DNA of 64,000 nt. Source: Staphylococcus equorum (GTDB taxonomy: Bacteria; Bacillota; Bacilli; Staphylococcales; Staphylococcaceae). Made by a program: the position numbers and the translations under genes. Below, piece after piece: positions 1 through 11,916 of this stretch (position 1 is its first letter; each line of letters opens with the position of its first letter). The stretch is taken from the NCBI RefSeq assembly GCF_029531845.1, contig NZ_JAMBPV010000001.1, positions 1 to 64,000 on the forward strand. The letters run 5' to 3'. Below the pieces are notes generated by a model. That model was not told where the DNA came from, ran no database searches, and saw only the letters and a list, made by a program, of their open reading frames with translations.

Positions 1-3000
1 GCATCTGTTACAGTAACTTTTGTTTCTGGCGATACATTGCCTGCTCCATCTGTTGATGTAACTACCAATTCTTCATTTCCTACTAAATCAACGTTTGTTG
101 GAATATCGATTGCGTAGTTGCCTTGATCATCAGCTACACCCGTTACCACACTTCCATCTGGGAACTTAACCGTAATTGTTGAACCAGCTTCTCCTGTTCC
201 TGTTACTTGTGTACCTTCACTTGTAACCTCATTCACCGTTGGTGCGTTTGGTGACGTCACATCTGTTACAGTTACTTTTGTTTCTGGCGATACATTGCCT
301 GCACCATCTGTTGATGTAATAACCAACTCTTCATTTCCATTTAATTTCTTATCAACTGGTAAATCGATTGCGTAATTTCCTTGGCTATCTACTGTTCCCG
401 TTACCACACTTCCATCTGGGAGTTTAACCGTAATTGTTGAACCTGCTTCGCCTGTTCCAATTACTTGTGCACCTTCACTTGTAACCTCATTCACCGTTGG
501 TGCATCCGGAGCTGTTGTATCTTTAACAGTTAATCTTGTTTCGGGTGACACATTTCCTGAAACATCTGTTGATGTCACTACGATCTCTTCGTTCCCTACT
601 AAATCTACATTTATTGGGATATCGATTGCGTAGTTGCCTTGGTCATCCACTGTACCAGTTACAACACTTCCATCTGGGAATTTAACCGTAATTGTTGAAC
701 CGGGCTCACTTGTACCTGTTACTTGTGAATCTTCACTCGTAACTTCATTCACCGTCGGTGCTACAGGTGCTGTCGCATCTTTAACAGTTGTTCTTGTTTC
801 TGATGACACATTACCTGCTCTATCTGTTGATGTCACTACGAGTTCTTCATTACCTACTAAATCTACATTTGTTGGGATATCAATTTCATAGTTGCCTTGG
901 TCATCTGCTGTACCCGTTACGACACTTCCATCTGGGAACTTAACCGTAATTTTTGAACCAGGTTCTCCTGTTACTTGTGTACCTTCACTTGTTACCTCAT
1001 TCACCGTCGGTGCTACTGGCACTGTCACATCTTTAACTGTCACTTTTGTTTCTGGCGATACATTACCTGATGCATCTGTTGATGTTACTACAAGCTCTTC
1101 GTTTCCTACTAAATCTACATTTGTTGGGATGTCAATTACGTAGTTTCCTTGATTATCCGCTGTGCCTGTTACCACACTTCCATCTGGGAATTTCACTGTG
1201 ATTGTTGAGCCTACTTCACCTGTTCCACTTACTTGTGCACCTTCACTTGTTACCTCATTCACTGTTGGCGCTACTGGCACTGTCACATCTTTAACAGTTA
1301 CTTTTGTTTCTGGCGATACATTGCCTGATGCATCTGTTGACGTCACTACGAGCTCTTCGTTTCCATTTAATTTCTTATCTACTGGTAAATCGATCACGTA
1401 ATTTCCTTGGTTATCTACTGTTCCCGTTACGACACTTCCATCTGGGAGTTTAACCGTAATTTTTGAACCGGGTTCACCTGTACCTGTTACTTGTGTACCT
1501 TCACTTGTTACCTCATTCACCGTCGGTGCTTCAGGAGCTGTCGTATCTTTAACAATTAATCCTGTTTCAGGTGACACGTTACCTGCTTCATCTGTTGATG
1601 TAACTACGATTTCTTCGTTTCCATTTAATTTCTTATCTACTGGTAAATCGATCACGTAGTTTCCTTGATTATCCGCTGTGCCTGTTATCACACTTCCATC
1701 TGGGAATTTCACTGTGATTGTTGAGCCGGCTTCACCTGTTCCACTTACTTGTGTACCTTCACTTGTTACCTCATTCACTGTTGGTGCTACCGGTGCTGTC
1801 GCATCTTTAACAGTTACTCTTGTTTCTGGCGATACATTGCCTGCTCCATCTGTTGATGTCACTACAAGTTCTTCATTCCCTAATAAATCTACATTTGTTG
1901 GGATATCAATCGCATAGTTGCCTTGGTCATCCACTGTACCCGTCACTGTACTTCCATCTGGGAATTTAACTGTAATTGTCGAACCGGCTTCGCCTATTCC
2001 TGTTACTTGAGTTTCTTCACTTGTAACCTCAGTCACCGATGGCGCTATGGGTGCTGTTGCATCTGTTACAGTTATTTTTGTTTCTGGCGACACATTGCCT
2101 GCTCCATCTGTTGATGTCACTACTAACTCTTCATTTCCTACTAAATCGATGTTTGTTGGAATATCAATTGCGTAGTTGCCTTGATCATCTACTGTTCCCG
2201 TTACTACATTTCCATCTGGGAATTTAACTGTAATCGTCGAACTGGCTTCTCCTGTTCCTGTTACTTGTGTGCCTTCACTTGTAACCTCATTCACCATCGG
2301 TGCTACAGGTGCTGTCACATCTTTAACAGTCAATCTTGTTTCTGGCGATACATTGCCTGCTCCATCTGTTGATGTCACTACAAGTTCTTCGTTACCATTT
2401 AATTTCTTATCAATTGGTAAATCGATTGCGTAATTTCCTTGCTTATCTACTGTTCCCGTTACTGTGCTTCCATCTGGGAATTTAACTGTAATCGTTGAAC
2501 CGGGTTCGCCTGTGCCTGTTACTTGTGCACCTTCACTTGTCACTTCACTCACCGTTGGTGATACTGGTGCCGTCACATCTGTAACTGTCACTTTTGCTTC
2601 TGGTGATACATTACCTGCTCCATCTGTTGATGTCACTACGAACTCTTCATTTCCTACTAAATCGATGTTTGTTGGAATATCAATTGCGTAGTTGCCTTGA
2701 TTATCTGCTGTACCCGTCACAACACTTCCATCTGGGAACTTAACTGTAATTGTTGAACCTGCTTCTCCTGTGCCTGTTACTTGTGCACCTTCACTTGTCA
2801 CTTCACTCACCGTTGGTGATACTGGTGCCTTCACATCTGTAACTGTCACTTTTGCTTCTGGTGACACATTACCTGCTCTATCTGTTGATGTCACTACGAG
2901 TTCTTCATTACCTACTAAATCGATGTTTGTCGGAATATCAATTGCGTAGTTGCCTTGATTATCTGCTGTATCCGTTACTACACTTCCATCTGGGAACTTA

Positions 3001-6000
3001 ACCGTAATTGTTGAACCAGCTTCGCCTGTACCTGTTACTTGAGTTTCTTCACTTGTAACCTCAGTCACCGATGGCGCTATGGGTGCTGTTGCATCTGTTA
3101 CAGTTATTTTTGTTTCTAGCGACACATTACCTGCTCCATCTGTTGATGTCACTACGAGCTCTTCATTTCCTACTAAATCGATGTTTGTCGGAATATCAAT
3201 TGCGTAGTTGCCTTGATCATCTGCTACACCCGTTACCACACTTCCATCCGGGAACTTAACTGTAATCGTTGAACCTGCTTCTCCTGTTCCTGTTACTTGT
3301 GTACCTTCACTTGTAACCTCATTAACTGTTGGTGCTACTGGTGCCGTCACATCTGTTACAGTTACTTTTGTTTTTGGCGATACGTTCCCTGCGCCATCTG
3401 TTGATGTCACTACCAATTCTTCATTTCCTACTAAATCCACAGTTGTCGGAATATCAATTGCGTAGTTGCCTTGATCATCTGCTACACCCGTTACCACACT
3501 TCCATCTGGGAGTTTAACTTTAATTGTTGAGCTTGGTTCTCCTGTTCCTGTTATTTGTGCACCTTCACTTGTGACTTCATTCACCGTTGGTGCTACTGGT
3601 GCTGTCGTATCTTTAACAGTTACTCTTGTTTCTGGCGATACATTGCTTGCACCATCTGTTGATGTCACTACGAGCTCTTCATTTCCTACTAAATCCACAG
3701 TTGTTGGAATATCGATTACGTAATTGCCTTGATCATCTGCTACACCCGTTACCACACTTCCGTCTGGGAGTTTAACCGTAATTGTTGAACCTGATTCGCC
3801 TGTTCCTGTTACTTGCGTGCCTTCACTCGTAACTTCATTAACCATCGGCGCTACTGGCGCTGTCACATCTGTTACAGTTACTGGGTCTGATGCATAGCTA
3901 GTTTTTCCATTCTTAGTAGCAGTGGCAGTCAAAACTGTTCCAGCTTTTAGTGGTTGATTTAACTGTAATGATTTTGTTGTCTCACCTTTTCCTAAAACAA
4001 TTGTCCCAATAACATTGTTATTATTATCCTTAACCACAATAGTAGATCCTTCAACGCCGTTGACTTGAAGGCTTGTATTTTGATCGTTAACTGGTGCAAT
4101 GGCAGGCTTTAATAATGCTTTCATATCAATTACATTAAATGTATTTATTTCAGCATTTCGATAATTCGGTGACTCAATAGCCACTTTATATTTTCCAGGT
4201 GGTAATTTTGACACGCTAAAACTAAACGTACCGTTTTTATTTAGAGTGCCTTGTCTTATGACCTTGCCATTTGGATTTAAAATTTTCACCTTTTGTCTTG
4301 CTGCTGATTTATCTAATGGTACATCACCTTTAATAATAGTATCCTCTGTTGTGATGTCATTTACGATGGGTTTCCCTACTAAAGGAGAAGTTTGATATCT
4401 TAAAACCTCGTCCCCATCATTTTTGCCATCTCTATCTGTATCACCATTAAATGGATCAGAATGAGAGTTGTGAATTTCATAATTATCCGTTAAACCATCT
4501 TTATCTATATCTTGTATATAGTACGTTGCAGATCCAAAGGTGTTATTAATTATTCCTCCATTTCTATCTGTAAAATACCCATAGAATGCAAAGTCTTCTT
4601 TTACTTGAGTTGTACTAGATATTAAATTACCGTTTTGATCATAGGAAGCATTTCTAGTCAATATATTATTAGGACTTTGATTATATTTAATTACTATTCT
4701 AATACCTACTGTTTCTGGTAAAGCATTATTAAATTCTATTAATTGATTTAAGTCACTATGTGTAATAGATCCTCTACCTTTCGAATCTACACGAAGCGTT
4801 GCTACTTTATTTGCTGCATAATATTTCTTGTCAAAACCATATATCCCTCGAAAATCTTGTTTATGTAACTCTATTGAACCGATATAAGGTAATAAAGCTG
4901 GGTCAATTTGGTAATGATATGTCCATTGTTTATATAGACCTGCATCCATTATTTTCCCACGATAGTTAAATATTCCATTTTTTAATATTTGCTGGTCTAT
5001 AATTGCACCACCAAAGTTGCCGATTTTAGAATCATATTGTACTGTTCCACTACTTGCTTTAAAAGAATTATTAGCATTAGTGGATTGTGATGGTGGTATA
5101 TTATTTATTTCCCTCTCTGCTGCTGTTAAAAAATATCCACTCGTTTCTGAAGTTTGGATTTTTTTATTTTCAGAATTATCTTTAACATAGATTAAATAAT
5201 TTAACTTCTCATTTTTATTTTTCATACTGTTCAGGATATTTTTAACTGTAGTATCAAGATATATGACCCCATTAGAAGCTGTATATTGACTTAATATCTC
5301 ACCACCACCAAATAAACCATTATTTGCTCTAATGAAATTAACTTGCCAAATGTTAGTTAACCTACCTTGTTTATTAGATAATCTAACAAATTGTACTGGT
5401 GATGTACGACCAGCTGGGTTAACAGTAATTCTTGTCACATGGTTAGCAATTATCGGATCAAGCTGTAAGTTTATTTTATATCTATCCCCTGAATTTGCTC
5501 CTGTCATATAACTATGGATTTCAAAAGGAATCGTTTTACTATTTAAAACTCGATTCTTTACTAATGATTCAGGATCAAAAATCAAAGTTTGAAATGTGTA
5601 ATTATCTGAATACTCTAATGCTTCTACAGCACTATCTTCGGTCATTGCTTTGCTTGATGTTCTTCTATTTATAATTGAACGTTTATTTCTCACTTTAGCA
5701 ACCGCATTATTTGATTCTTTTGTATTTAGTACGCTTTCAGTGTTATTTCTGTCTGGGACATTATTTTCACTCGCTGGCTTAATATTTTCGCTTTGAGTAT
5801 TCACTTCATTTTTTGCTTCTAATTTAGTACTTGTATTATTTGCTACATGGCTAATATCTTCTCTGTTTTGTGCTTCGCTTTGGTTTATTGTAGTTTTCTC
5901 TGCTATGTCGTCTGTTTCTCTATTCTCGAATTTTTGAGATGAGTTATCAAAATTATGAGCAGCTTTTATTTTATTTTCCGTTTTTACAATTTCACTATTT

Positions 6001-6494
6001 TCTTCATTAGTTTTATTAGCTTTTGACTCTTCAATTTCTTTTTCAATTACATTCGACGTGTTGTTATTATTATCTTTATTGTCAGTGACTTTATTTTTAT
6101 TAGTATTTACAGCTACTTCTCGTTCTTTATTGCTAGTGTCAATTTCAGCTGTGTTATTTACTATTGGTTTATTTTCACCAACACTTTGCTCTGAAGCACT
6201 ATCACTAGTATTTAAATTATCGTTGTGAATATCATGGCTTTCTGAAAAGTCATTGACTGGATTTTGTTCGTTGCTATTTGCTTTTTCTGTATCAACTAAG
6301 TGGTTATCCTCTTCATTCACATTAATACTGAGTGCTTTGGAGTCTTTTGAAAGATCGTTTTCTGCTGCATTCGCATCGTTAGAGATTCCGAATACTAACA
6401 CGCTTCCCACTAATAATGACGCTGTGCCAACTGAAAGTTTTCTAATAGCATATTTATTCATTCTATTGGGTGTTAAATCATGATTGTTTTTCAT
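1..6494 (-). CDS. bap: Bap-family biofilm surface protein, 3' end outside the window
   Basis: The frame is open from the ATG at 6494 (RBS GGAGG just upstream) to the window edge, so more than 2,160 residues are visible and the C-terminus, with the expected LPXTG anchor, is missing. The order is a YSIRK-type signal (YAIRK at 15-19, cleavage likely after ANA around 43), a low-complexity Asn/Glu/Lys-rich stretch to about residue 260, and a globular region. Two Ca-binding DxDxDG loops follow, DIDKDG (662-667) and DTDRDGKNDGDE (685-696), then a linker to about residue 876 and 15 tandem 86-residue Ig-like repeats. This matches the known Bap layout (A/B region with EF-hand-like loops, then 86-residue C repeats). 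Bap mediates calcium-sensitive, amyloid-like biofilm formation at the cell wall. It is transcribed alone. Family assignment is strong; orthology to S. aureus Bap is inferred from memory. Confidence 0.85.
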   Translation of the reverse strand, partial: MKNNHDLTPNRMNKYAIRKLSVGTASLLVGSVLVFGISNDANAAENDLSKDSKALSINVNEEDNHLVDTEKANSNEQNPVNDFSESHDIHNDNLNTSDSASEQSVGENKPIVNNTAEIDTSNKEREVAVNTNKNKVTDNKDNNNNTSNVIEKEIEESKANKTNEENSEIVKTENKIKAAHNFDNSSQKFENRETDDIAEKTTINQSEAQNREDISHVANNTSTKLEAKNEVNTQSENIKPASENNVPDRNNTESVLNTKESNNAVAKVRNKRSIINRRTSSKAMTEDSAVEALEYSDNYTFQTLIFDPESLVKNRVLNSKTIPFEIHSYMTGANSGDRYKINLQLDPIIANHVTRITVNPAGRTSPVQFVRLSNKQGRLTNIWQVNFIRANNGLFGGGEILSQYTASNGVIYLDTTVKNILNSMKNKNEKLNYLIYVKDNSENKKIQTSETSGYFLTAAEREINNIPPSQSTNANNSFKASSGTVQYDSKIGNFGGAIIDQQILKNGIFNYRGKIMDAGLYKQWTYHYQIDPALLPYIGSIELHKQDFRGIYGFDKKYYAANKVATLRVDSKGRGSITHSDLNQLIEFNNALPETVGIRIVIKYNQSPNNILTRNASYDQNGNLISSTTQVKEDFAFYGYFTDRNGGIINNTFGSATYYIQDIDKDGLTDNYEIHNSHSDPFNGDTDRDGKNDGDEVLRYQTSPLVGKPIVNDITTEDTIIKGDVPLDKSAARQKVKILNPNGKVIRQGTLNKNGTFSFSVSKLPPGKYKVAIESPNYRNAEINTFNVIDMKALLKPAIAPVNDQNTSLQVNGVEGSTIVVKDNNNNVIGTIVLGKGETTKSLQLNQPLKAGTVLTATATKNGKTSYASDPVTVTDVTAPVAPMVNEVTSEGTQVTGTGESGSTITVKLPDGSVVTGVADDQGNYVIDIPTTVDLVGNEELVVTSTDGASNVSPETRVTVKDTTAPVAPTVNEVTSEGAQITGTGEPSSTIKVKLPDGSVVTGVADDQGNYAIDIPTTVDLVGNEELVVTSTDGAGNVSPKTKVTVTDVTAPVAPTVNEVTSEGTQVTGTGEAGSTITVKFPDGSVVTGVADDQGNYAIDIPTNIDLVGNEELVVTSTDGAGNVSLETKITVTDATAPIAPSVTEVTSEETQVTGTGEAGSTITVKFPDGSVVTDTADNQGNYAIDIPTNIDLVGNEELVVTSTDRAGNVSPEAKVTVTDVKAPVSPTVSEVTSEGAQVTGTGEAGSTITVKFPDGSVVTGTADNQGNYAIDIPTNIDLVGNEEFVVTSTDGAGNVSPEAKVTVTDVTAPVSPTVSEVTSEGAQVTGTGEPGSTITVKFPDGSTVTGTVDKQGNYAIDLPIDKKLNGNEELVVTSTDGAGNVSPETRLTVKDVTAPVAPMVNEVTSEGTQVTGTGEASSTITVKFPDGNVVTGTVDDQGNYAIDIPTNIDLVGNEELVVTSTDGAGNVSPETKITVTDATAPIAPSVTEVTSEETQVTGIGEAGSTITVKFPDGSTVTGTVDDQGNYAIDIPTNVDLLGNEELVVTSTDGAGNVSPETRVTVKDATAPVAPTVNEVTSEGTQVSGTGEAGSTITVKFPDGSVITGTADNQGNYVIDLPVDKKLNGNEEIVVTSTDEAGNVSPETGLIVKDTTAPEAPTVNEVTSEGTQVTGTGEPGSKITVKLPDGSVVTGTVDNQGNYVIDLPVDKKLNGNEELVVTSTDASGNVSPETKVTVKDVTVPVAPTVNEVTSEGAQVSGTGEVGSTITVKFPDGSVVTGTADNQGNYVIDIPTNVDLVGNEELVVTSTDASGNVSPETKVTVKDVTVPVAPTVNEVTSEGTQVTGEPGSKITVKFPDGSVVTGTADDQGNYEIDIPTNVDLVGNEELVVTSTDRAGNVSSETRTTVKDATAPVAPTVNEVTSEDSQVTGTSEPGSTITVKFPDGSVVTGTVDDQGNYAIDIPINVDLVGNEEIVVTSTDVSGNVSPETRLTVKDTTAPDAPTVNEVTSEGAQVIGTGEAGSTITVKLPDGSVVTGTVDSQGNYAIDLPVDKKLNGNEELVITSTDGAGNVSPETKVTVTDVTSPNAPTVNEVTSEGTQVTGTGEAGSTITVKFPDGSVVTGVADDQGNYAIDIPTNVDLVGNEELVVTSTDGAGNVSPETKVTVTD
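2..3865 (-). repeat. 15 tandem 258-bp repeats encoding Bap C-type Ig-like modules
   Basis: The phrase CATCTNTTA recurs at 2, 260, 518, 776, 1028, 1286, 1544, 1802, 2060, 2318, 2576, 2834, 3092, 3350 and 3608, and once more at the array edge (3866). That gives 14 units of 258 bp and one of 252 bp (776-1027, in-frame loss of two codons). Each codes for an 86-residue module containing SEGTQVTGTGEAGSTITVKF-like and GNEELVVTSTDGAGNVSPET-like blocks. Four units (260, 1286, 1544, 2318) carry a LPVDKKLNGNEE version where the rest have IPTNVDLVGNEE. The array runs off the left edge, so the true copy number is at least 15. Plus-strand ORFs over the array are shadows. Confidence 0.95.
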
Positions 6495-6643
6495 TGCTTT
6501 CCTCCATTAATCTTAGTCGTTTGATATAATATCACAATTGTATTATTTTTTTAAGAGTTTTATATGAATTTAAATTAAAAATTAAGTTAGAAAATTATTT
6601 ATTAGGTTTATGAAAATATACAATTAGAAATATTTTTAGTAAC

Positions 6644-6677
6644 AAAAAAACTATCACGCATTAGCGCAATAGTTTTA
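6644..6677 (-). terminator. Intrinsic terminator of the aldehyde dehydrogenase gene
   Basis: AAAACTAT and ATAGTTTT arms with an inner CGC/GCG pair. Read on the minus strand it is followed by a run of seven T. Confidence 0.75.
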
Positions 6678-6706
6678 AATGCCTTATTATATTTATTTAT
6701 TTTTCA

Positions 6707-8227
6707 TTAAAATAGACCTGTTGGCTTTGTATCATAACTTACAAGTAGATTTTTAGTTTGTTGATAATGGTCTAACATCATTAAATGATTTTCTCGTCCG
6801 ATGCCACTCATTTTGTACCCACCAAAAGCAGCATGCGCTGGATAAGTATGATAATTATTAACCCATACACGTCCTGCTTGAATTCCTCTACCAATACGAT
6901 ACGCAGTGTTCTGGTTTCTCGTCCAAATACCTGCTCCAAGACCATAGATAGTATCATTCGCCATTTCTAGAGCTTCTTCATTTGTTTTAAAAGTCGCAAC
7001 AGATAATACCGGACCAAATATTTCTTCTTGGAAAATACGCATACTTTGGTCACCTTTGAATATCGTTGGTTCAATATAAAATCCATTTTCTAAATTCTCG
7101 TTTTCTTGTCTAACATTTCCACCTACAAGAATTTCAGCGCCTTCTTCTTTACCAATATCTAAGTATTTTTTGATTTTTTCTTGTTGTTCGTTTGAAGTTT
7201 GTGCACCAACCATTGTTGTTTCATCTAACGGATTTCCTAATTTTATTTTATTAACTTTTTCTATACATAAAGCTATGAATTTTTCATAGATGTCTTCATG
7301 AATAAGTGCTCTTGAAGGACATGTACATACTTCACCTTGGTTTAGTGCGAACATGACTAAGCCTTCTACAGCTTTTTCTAAAAATTCGTCATCTTCGTCC
7401 ATGATATCTTTAAAAAATACATTCGGTGATTTTCCACCTAGTTCAAGTGTAACCGGTATAACATTGTCACTAGCATTCTTCATAATAATTTTTCCAGTTG
7501 TCGTTTCACCTGTAAACGCAACTTTATTTATGTTTTTATGCGTCGCTAACGCCTCACCAGTTTCATTTCCGAAACCATTTACTATATTGAGCACACCTTC
7601 TGGTAAAATATCTTCTATCACTTCAATAAAATGTAAAATCGATACTGGCGTTTGCTCTGCAGGCTTAAGTACCACTGTATTACCTGTTACAATCGCTGGA
7701 GCAATCTTCCAAGTTGCCATAAGTAAAGGGAAGTTCCAAGGGATAATTTGTCCAATTACGCCTAATGGTTCTTTATAATGATATGCAACCGTATCATTAT
7801 CTATTTGTGAAATGCCGCCTTCTTCGGCGCGAATTACTCCTGCAAAATACCTAAAATGATCTACTACTAATGGTAAATCTGCTGTAAGTGTTTCTCTCAC
7901 TGGCTTTCCATTATCAAACGTTTCTATCACTGCTAAATATTCTAAATTTTCTTCAATACGATCAGCTATATCTAATAATAACTGTGATCTTTCAGATAAT
8001 GATTTTTTACCCCATTCTACTTGCGCTTTCTGGGCAGCTTCAACAGCTAAATCAACATCTTTTTGTGTAGACTTAGGTATCTTGGCATAACTTTCACCTG
8101 TGACTGGTGAAATATTATCAAAATAATTTCCTTCTTGTGGTTCAACCCATTTTCCACCTATAAAATTAGCATATTTCGATTTTACTTTATATTTTGCATC
8201 TTCTTGATTTGGATTTGTATATATCAC
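6707..8227 (-). CDS. aldA: NAD(P)-dependent aldehyde dehydrogenase (AldA-like)
   Basis: 506-residue cytosolic class I/II ALDH that oxidises an aldehyde to the carboxylate with NAD(P)+. Visible motifs are the N-terminal NFIGGKW, the cofactor-site IIPWNFPLLMATWK, the catalytic-Glu motif LELGGKSPNVFF and the catalytic Cys in NQGEVCTCPSR; length is typical of the family. The start is GTG at 8227, eight bases after GGAGG. It is a single-gene unit with its own terminator, and a cre-like site 44 bp upstream suggests catabolite repression. The CTCP context resembles the acetaldehyde/glycine-betaine-aldehyde-type group, but substrate cannot be read from the sequence. Staphylococcal genomes label this protein AldA. 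Confidence 0.85.
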   Translation of the reverse strand: MIYTNPNQEDAKYKVKSKYANFIGGKWVEPQEGNYFDNISPVTGESYAKIPKSTQKDVDLAVEAAQKAQVEWGKKSLSERSQLLLDIADRIEENLEYLAVIETFDNGKPVRETLTADLPLVVDHFRYFAGVIRAEEGGISQIDNDTVAYHYKEPLGVIGQIIPWNFPLLMATWKIAPAIVTGNTVVLKPAEQTPVSILHFIEVIEDILPEGVLNIVNGFGNETGEALATHKNINKVAFTGETTTGKIIMKNASDNVIPVTLELGGKSPNVFFKDIMDEDDEFLEKAVEGLVMFALNQGEVCTCPSRALIHEDIYEKFIALCIEKVNKIKLGNPLDETTMVGAQTSNEQQEKIKKYLDIGKEEGAEILVGGNVRQENENLENGFYIEPTIFKGDQSMRIFQEEIFGPVLSVATFKTNEEALEMANDTIYGLGAGIWTRNQNTAYRIGRGIQAGRVWVNNYHTYPAHAAFGGYKMSGIGRENHLMMLDHYQQTKNLLVSYDTKPTGLF

Positions 8228-8270
8228 TGTAAAACCTCCTTTATTGGGTCTAATACCCTCATAAAAATAA

Positions 8271-8284
8271 AGTAAGCGCTTTCT
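8271..8284. promoter_or_regulatory. cre-like CcpA site upstream of aldA
   Basis: AGTAAGCGCTTTCT; 12 of 14 positions fit TGNNANCGNTNNCA when read as AGAAAGCGCTTACT. Only the outermost bases differ, and the core AAGCGCTT is perfect. Confidence 0.45.
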
Positions 8285-8380
8285 TGTATGATATTTTTCT
8301 TTTGTATGAGAAATAATAATAAAAAAGATTACACTTTGTATTAGTTTAACTTGTTAGTTGAAAATATATTAAAATTAGAC

Positions 8381-8415
8381 AAAAAAATCCCTTGAAGCTT
8401 AACACTTCAAGGGAT
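8381..8415 (-). terminator. Intrinsic terminator of mqo
   Basis: Perfect 11-bp stem ATCCCTTGAAG/CTTCAAGGGAT with a 7-nt loop, followed on the minus strand by a T run (8381-8387). Confidence 0.9.
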
Positions 8416-8428
8416 AGTTTATTACTTA

Positions 8429-9916
8429 TTATTTATTGTTTAAATCAAGTTCAGCATTATTTGCTTGTCGTATTTCTTTTAATAATGCGTAATCTTCAAT
8501 TAATGATTTACCGTAAGATGGAATGATTTCTTTCAACTTAGGTTCCCATTCAGCCATATAATCTGGGAAGTTTTTCTCGATTACTTCTAATGCAACTGAA
8601 ACTGAAGTAGAAGCACCTGGAGATTCACCTAATAATGCAATTACAGAATGGTCTTTTGAATTTACAACTTCTGTACCGAATTGAATAAATCCTCTACCGT
8701 GTTCTTTCGTATCTTTGATAACTTGAACACGTTTACCAGCTTGCATAATATCCCAATCTTCGTCTTTAGCATCAGGAACAAATCGACGTAATTCTTTCAT
8801 TCGATCTTCTTTTTTAGCTAATACTTCTTGAATAGAATATTTGATTAACGGGAAGTTTTTCGCCGCTGCAGCTAACATAGTGATTATATTGCTAGGGTTG
8901 ATTGATTTAAATAAATCTAAATTAGAACCATTTTTCAAGAATTTAGGGCCAATCGCTGCGAATGGTCCAAATAATAATGAATTCTCATCTTGGATATAAC
9001 GTCTATCTAAGTGAGGCACCGTCATTGGTGGCGTACCTTCAGGTTCTTTACCATAGGCTTTAACTTCATGCTTAGCTACAACTTCAGGATTATTACATAC
9101 TAAGAATTCTCCTGTAATTGGGAAACCACCTAAATGTTTACTTTCTGGAATACCAGTTTTTTGTAGCATTGGAATTGCAGCACCACCTGCACCAATAAAT
9201 AGATAATCAGTAATGTGATGTTCTACTTTATTAGTTTTAAGGTCTTTAATTTTAACTTCCCATTTACCATCTTTACGACGGTTAAAGTCTTGAACTTCAT
9301 GTTTGTAGAAAAGTTCTGCATTTTCATGTTCGTTTAAGTTTTTAGCCATTTTTCTTGTAAGTTCACCGAAGTTAACATCTGTACCTTCGTCAATTTTACT
9401 AGCTGCAACTACTTCTTCTGGGTCGCGGCCTTCCATCATTAATGGCATCCACTCTTGTAGTTTTTTATGATCTTCTGTATATTCTATACCTTTAAACATT
9501 GATAAAGGCGCAAGTGCTTCATAACGTCTCTTCAAGAAATTCACATTTTTATCGCCTTGCACAAAACTAATGTGCGGTAATGGGCGTATAAATTCTTGTG
9601 GATCTTGAATTTGATTACTTTTTACTAAGTGAGACCAAAATTGTTTTGAAATCTCAAATTGTTCATTAATTTCTTTTGCTTTTTCGATATCAATTGAACC
9701 GTCTTTTTGTTCCACTGTGTAGTTCAATTCACATAATGCGGCATGTCCAGTACCGGCATTGTGGCGTTCGTTAGAACTTTCAATTGCAGGTTTTTCGAGT
9801 CTTTCAAAAAGTTTAATATTCCATTCTGGTGCAAGATCTTTTAACATCGTACCGAATGTTGTACTTAAAACACCAGCACCAATTAAAATGACATCTTTTG
9901 AGTTAGATTCACTCAT
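8429..9916 (-). CDS. mqo: Malate:quinone oxidoreductase
   Basis: 495-residue FAD-dependent peripheral membrane enzyme oxidising L-malate to oxaloacetate and passing electrons to menaquinone. It starts with the FAD-binding Rossmann motif [14 protein letters not shown], then [18 protein letters not shown] and [20 protein letters not shown], and ends in the family's [20 protein letters not shown] block. The open frame reaches 9940, but the ATG at 9916 (MSESNSK) sits seven bases after GAGGTGG and is the better start. It is a single-gene unit with a terminator at 8381-8415. Staphylococci usually carry two mqo paralogues; the neighbouring panBC recalls the S. aureus mqo2 locus. Confidence 0.92.
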   Translation of the reverse strand: MSESNSKDVILIGAGVLSTTFGTMLKDLAPEWNIKLFERLEKPAIESSNERHNAGTGHAALCELNYTVEQKDGSIDIEKAKEINEQFEISKQFWSHLVKSNQIQDPQEFIRPLPHISFVQGDKNVNFLKRRYEALAPLSMFKGIEYTEDHKKLQEWMPLMMEGRDPEEVVAASKIDEGTDVNFGELTRKMAKNLNEHENAELFYKHEVQDFNRRKDGKWEVKIKDLKTNKVEHHITDYLFIGAGGAAIPMLQKTGIPESKHLGGFPITGEFLVCNNPEVVAKHEVKAYGKEPEGTPPMTVPHLDRRYIQDENSLLFGPFAAIGPKFLKNGSNLDLFKSINPSNIITMLAAAAKNFPLIKYSIQEVLAKKEDRMKELRRFVPDAKDEDWDIMQAGKRVQVIKDTKEHGRGFIQFGTEVVNSKDHSVIALLGESPGASTSVSVALEVIEKNFPDYMAEWEPKLKEIIPSYGKSLIEDYALLKEIRQANNAELDLNNK

Positions 9917-10177
9917 TGTTTTACCACCTCTCGTAATCACTTTTTAATTAATAATATAAGATAAATCATAGTTATTTAATTTTTGAGATAACGCATACAT
10001 CATTTTCACTACTGTATTTATACCCTTAAAACTATTTAATTATCATATAATCATTTTCTCGATAAATATCTCTCTCTGTATATGATAAATCAACACTAAG
10101 AAAATGTAAATTGTATATTGAGAGAATGTTGTATCTAATTGAATTGTTCACTAAACATGTAAATACATTAATACAAA

Positions 10178-11835
<1,658 letters not shown>

Positions 11836-11916
11836 TTAAAATCATCTCCGCAGTTTGTTATATTTGTATTGTTATCCATATACTAACCAATCTATTTAGA
11901 AAAGGAAATTAAAAAC

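Noticed and set aside
634..3517. Set of plus-strand ORFs rich in Val, Thr and Ser across the left 3.5 kb
   Set aside because: They are the reverse frame of the Bap repeats, recur with the 258-bp period, and have no RBS.
2..3865. Direct repeats suggesting a CRISPR array
   Set aside because: The unit is 258 bp, fully coding in one minus-strand frame, with no short repeat/spacer pattern.
7353..7778. 141-codon plus-strand ORF inside aldA
   Set aside because: Antisense shadow of a well-conserved ALDH; no RBS and no family resemblance.
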